A stretch of DNA of 6,987 nucleotides, from assembly GCA_021789565.1 (NCBI GenBank), contig JAJYJL010000429.1, positions 1 through 6,987 of the forward strand. Direction: 5' to 3'. Under the pieces are notes generated by a model. The model was not told the origin of the DNA. It saw nothing but the letters and a program-made list of their open reading frames with translations, and did not search any database. The position numbers were made by a program, and so were the translations under genes. How positions within the stretch are numbered: the first letter of the stretch is position 1; each line of letters opens with the position of its first letter. Below, piece after piece: positions 5,877 through 6,987 of the stretch. Source of the stretch: Acidobacteriota bacterium. Lineage in GTDB: Bacteria; Acidobacteriota; Terriglobia; UBA7540.

Positions 5877-6035
5877 GTGGCGGCGGCGGTGCCCTTCTCC
5901 CAGGTGGGCCGAAAAGGCATCGTTAAACACGTCACAAGCGCCACGACTAAAACTGGTCACACCCTTGTCTACATCCTGGCTGGAGTGGGTGCGCTTATGT
6001 TGATCGCGATCATCCGGGGTGTGGCCCAGGGTTAG
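5877..6035 (+). CDS. Probable small single-pass membrane protein, 52 residues
   Basis: A GTG-started frame of 52 codons ends at TAG 6033-6035. The N-terminal half is polar and basic (R12, K13, K17, H18, K25, H28). Residues 29-46 (TLVYILAGVGALMLIAII) form one uninterrupted hydrophobic segment, followed by R47. The charge distribution suggests the N-terminus stays in the cytoplasm. Support comes from the well-placed AAGGGAG site, a GC-rich third codon position (36 of 52), and the fact that the opposite strand is markedly hydrophilic. I recognise no family. It is antiparallel to both flanking genes, recJ and rpiB, and is directly preceded by the octamer repeat, in which any promoter must lie. 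The alternative is a chance frame: short length, GTG start and lack of a recognised homologue leave real doubt, and part of it overlaps a short sequence resembling rpiB on the other strand. Confidence 0.5.
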   Translation: MAAAVPFSQVGRKGIVKHVTSATTKTGHTLVYILAGVGALMLIAIIRGVAQG

Positions 6036-6065
6036 TCGGCCTTCCCGTGGCTTGTGCCATAGGCT

Positions 6066-6110
6066 GGGGTCTGCCGCCGCGATGCGGCATTTGCGCAGGC
6101 GCGGAGCCCC
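6066..6110 (+). terminator. Weak hairpin between the small gene and rpiB
   Basis: TGCCGC (6072-6077) pairs with GCGGCA (6084-6089) around a six-base loop, followed by only TTTG. GGGG (6066-6069) and CCCC (6107-6110) could close a larger structure around it. It lies between the 3' ends of two converging genes, so it may serve either strand, but the T-run is poor. Confidence 0.25.
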
Positions 6111-6114
6111 GCTG

Positions 6115-6585
6115 CTAATCCGTGGATTTGGAGGCAAGGTAACGGTGTTCGATGGCGTCCACCTTGGCCAGGCGGCGGCGGTGGCGCTCTTCTCCGGAGA
6201 ATTGTGCGGCGAGGTAGCTGCGGACGAGTTCGCGGGCGAGTTCAGAACCGATGATGCGGCTGCCAAGCACCAGCACGTTCATATTGTCGTGCTCGACGCC
6301 CTGGTGGGCCGAATAAGCATCGTGGCAGACGGCGGCGCGGATGCCGGGAATCTTGTTGGCGGCCACCGAGACTCCAACGCCGCTGCCGCAGATGAGCACG
6401 CCGCGCTCGGCTTTGCCCTCGATGATAGCCCTGCCGACCGCTTCGGCAAAATCCGGGTAGTCGTCGGACGGGTCGGCTTTGTACGCTCCCAGGTCGAGGA
6501 CGTCGTGGCCGAGCTTTCGGATCTGCGCGGCAAGCTCTTCTTTCATCGTGAAACCGGCGTGATCGGCGCCGATGGCAATTCGCAT
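6115..6585 (-). CDS. rpiB: Ribose-5-phosphate isomerase B (RpiB/LacAB family)
   Basis: This 156-residue enzyme interconverts ribose 5-phosphate and ribulose 5-phosphate in the non-oxidative pentose phosphate pathway. The N-terminal MRIAIGADHAG is diagnostic, with D8 and H9. Further family blocks are DDYPDFA (41-47), LICGSGVGVSVAANK (64-78) with Cys66, CHDAYSA (87-93), EHDN (98-101) with His99, and LVLGSR (105-110). Cys66 and His99 coincide with the catalytic Cys and ring-opening His of the well-studied enterobacterial enzyme. Length is normal; the C-terminal extension is basic (EERHRRR), as expected for phosphate contacts. The start is well set: GAGGAA lies six bases before ATG. A candidate promoter at 6615-6643 suggests transcription separate from the gene to its right. 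Relatives acting on allose or galactose phosphates exist, but nothing here points to them. Confidence 0.95.
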   Translation of the reverse strand: MRIAIGADHAGFTMKEELAAQIRKLGHDVLDLGAYKADPSDDYPDFAEAVGRAIIEGKAERGVLICGSGVGVSVAANKIPGIRAAVCHDAYSAHQGVEHDNMNVLVLGSRIIGSELARELVRSYLAAQFSGEERHRRRLAKVDAIEHRYLASKSTD

Positions 6586-6614
6586 TTTCTATTCCTCACT
6601 TTTTTGGATCGGGA

Positions 6615-6643
6615 ATCGTAATGAGAAGAACTGCGGACCTCAA
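6615..6643 (-). promoter_or_regulatory. Candidate sigma-70 promoter of rpiB
   Basis: On the minus strand TTGAGG (6643-6638) and TACGAT (6620-6615) each match four of six consensus bases with an ideal 17-base spacer. Transcription would start near 6608, about 23 bases before the rpiB ATG, leaving room for its ribosome binding site. Confidence 0.4.
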
Positions 6644-6657
6644 CGATGGAAGTCCGC
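6633..6657 (-). terminator. Imperfect hairpin after the right-edge gene
   Basis: GCGGAC (6633-6638) pairs with GTCCGC (6652-6657), with partial pairing inside. On the minus strand the moderately T-rich AGTTCTTCTCATT follows. It lies about 70 bases beyond the stop of the right-edge gene and overlaps the -35 of the rpiB candidate promoter, so either or both roles are possible. Confidence 0.3.
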
Positions 6658-6727
6658 GCCGCCAGCAAAGGCGCAGCCATCGCAACACGCGCGACGTCTG
6701 CGCCACACCGCTGCTCCCGGAAATCCG

Positions 6728-6987
6728 CTACCGCTCCGATTTCTTTTCCCGCCGGACGCGTGGCTTCTTATGGCCGGGGACGACAATGCCTTCCGAAGTC
6801 GCCCAGCGCCCCAACCGGTAGCTCCGGTTGTAACCTTCCATCAGGTTGGCGATGGTAACGGTAACGGCGCCGCTGCGGTCGCAGGCATAATTCTCTTCTG
6901 CCTCGCACCGGTGTCCATTCGTCAGATAGCCCACGGAAACCTGGTCAAGCGCGGTATTATCGCGCAGCGAAGGATCAAAAGGAAAGC
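6728..6987 (-). CDS. C-terminal 85 residues of an unidentified protein (5' part outside window)
   Basis: The minus-strand frame is open from the right edge to TAG at 6728-6730, so the ATG at 6934 is probably internal. Visible sequence begins FPFDPSLRDNTALDQVSVGYLTN in effect (positions 6985-6917) and continues with a beta-rich region, ENYACDRSGAVTVTIANL, then GYNRSYRLGRWA. It ends in a very basic tail, KKPRVRREKKSER. The pattern of a polar strand, 'DxSGAVTVTI' and 'GYxRxYRLGRW' reminds me of the beta-rich C-terminus of some Hsp70-like chaperone relatives, but I cannot establish this from 85 residues and do not assign a function. It is codirectional with rpiB, 142 bases upstream. Confidence 0.65.
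   Translation of the reverse strand, partial: FPFDPSLRDNTALDQVSVGYLTNGHRCEAEENYACDRSGAVTVTIANLMEGYNRSYRLGRWATSEGIVVPGHKKPRVRREKKSER

Noticed and set aside
5850..6266. Minus-strand 138-codon frame running from inside rpiB into the spacer
   Set aside because: The start lies within rpiB in another frame, composition is low-complexity and hydrophilic, and it ends in the octamer repeat. Only its short rpiB-like stretch is worth noting.

Overview
The window looks like an ordinary chromosomal segment of a moderately GC-rich bacterium. An acidobacterium (Terriglobia-like) is my best guess. The reasons are the mixed gene content (a phospholipase B-like Ntn hydrolase, a DUF4097 adhesin-like lipoprotein, an RecJ starting MRWxL) and the short GC-rich palindromes and octamer repeats between genes. 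This placement is inference from gene style, not from a marker gene.

Left part (1-2458): the 3' portion of a phospholipase B-like hydrolase gene (+) runs off the left edge. It converges on a lipoprotein gene (-) whose product is a DUF4097-type beta-solenoid with a TSGG motif every 18 residues. Upstream of the lipoprotein gene is about 340 bases without a convincing gene, holding only a weak terminator.

Middle part (2459-4036): an unrecognised 212-residue protein (-) with an acidic D/N-rich motif has a candidate promoter and a hairpin in its leader. About 430 bases of gene-free DNA separate it from a divergent small GIY-YIG domain protein (+), in which the usual catalytic glutamate position appears to be lysine. 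Two inverted repeats follow. The second abuts the recJ stop codon and probably terminates recJ.

Right part (4037-6987): three genes lie on the minus strand in the order [unidentified gene, partial] -> rpiB -> recJ. rpiB has its own candidate promoter. The 377 bases between rpiB and recJ are not empty. They carry nine degenerate copies of an 8-bp unit, and a plus-strand 52-codon reading frame with a good ribosome binding site and one predicted membrane helix, probably a small membrane protein gene missed by length cut-offs.

No CRISPR array, transposase, integrase, tRNA or rRNA was seen. Functionally the genes are a mix of DNA repair (recJ, possibly the GIY-YIG protein), pentose phosphate metabolism (rpiB) and envelope or secreted functions. 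Nothing here forms a clear new multi-gene system. The items most worth a second look are the small membrane protein with its adjacent octamer repeat, the GIY-YIG protein with its altered active site, and the unrecognised 212-residue protein.
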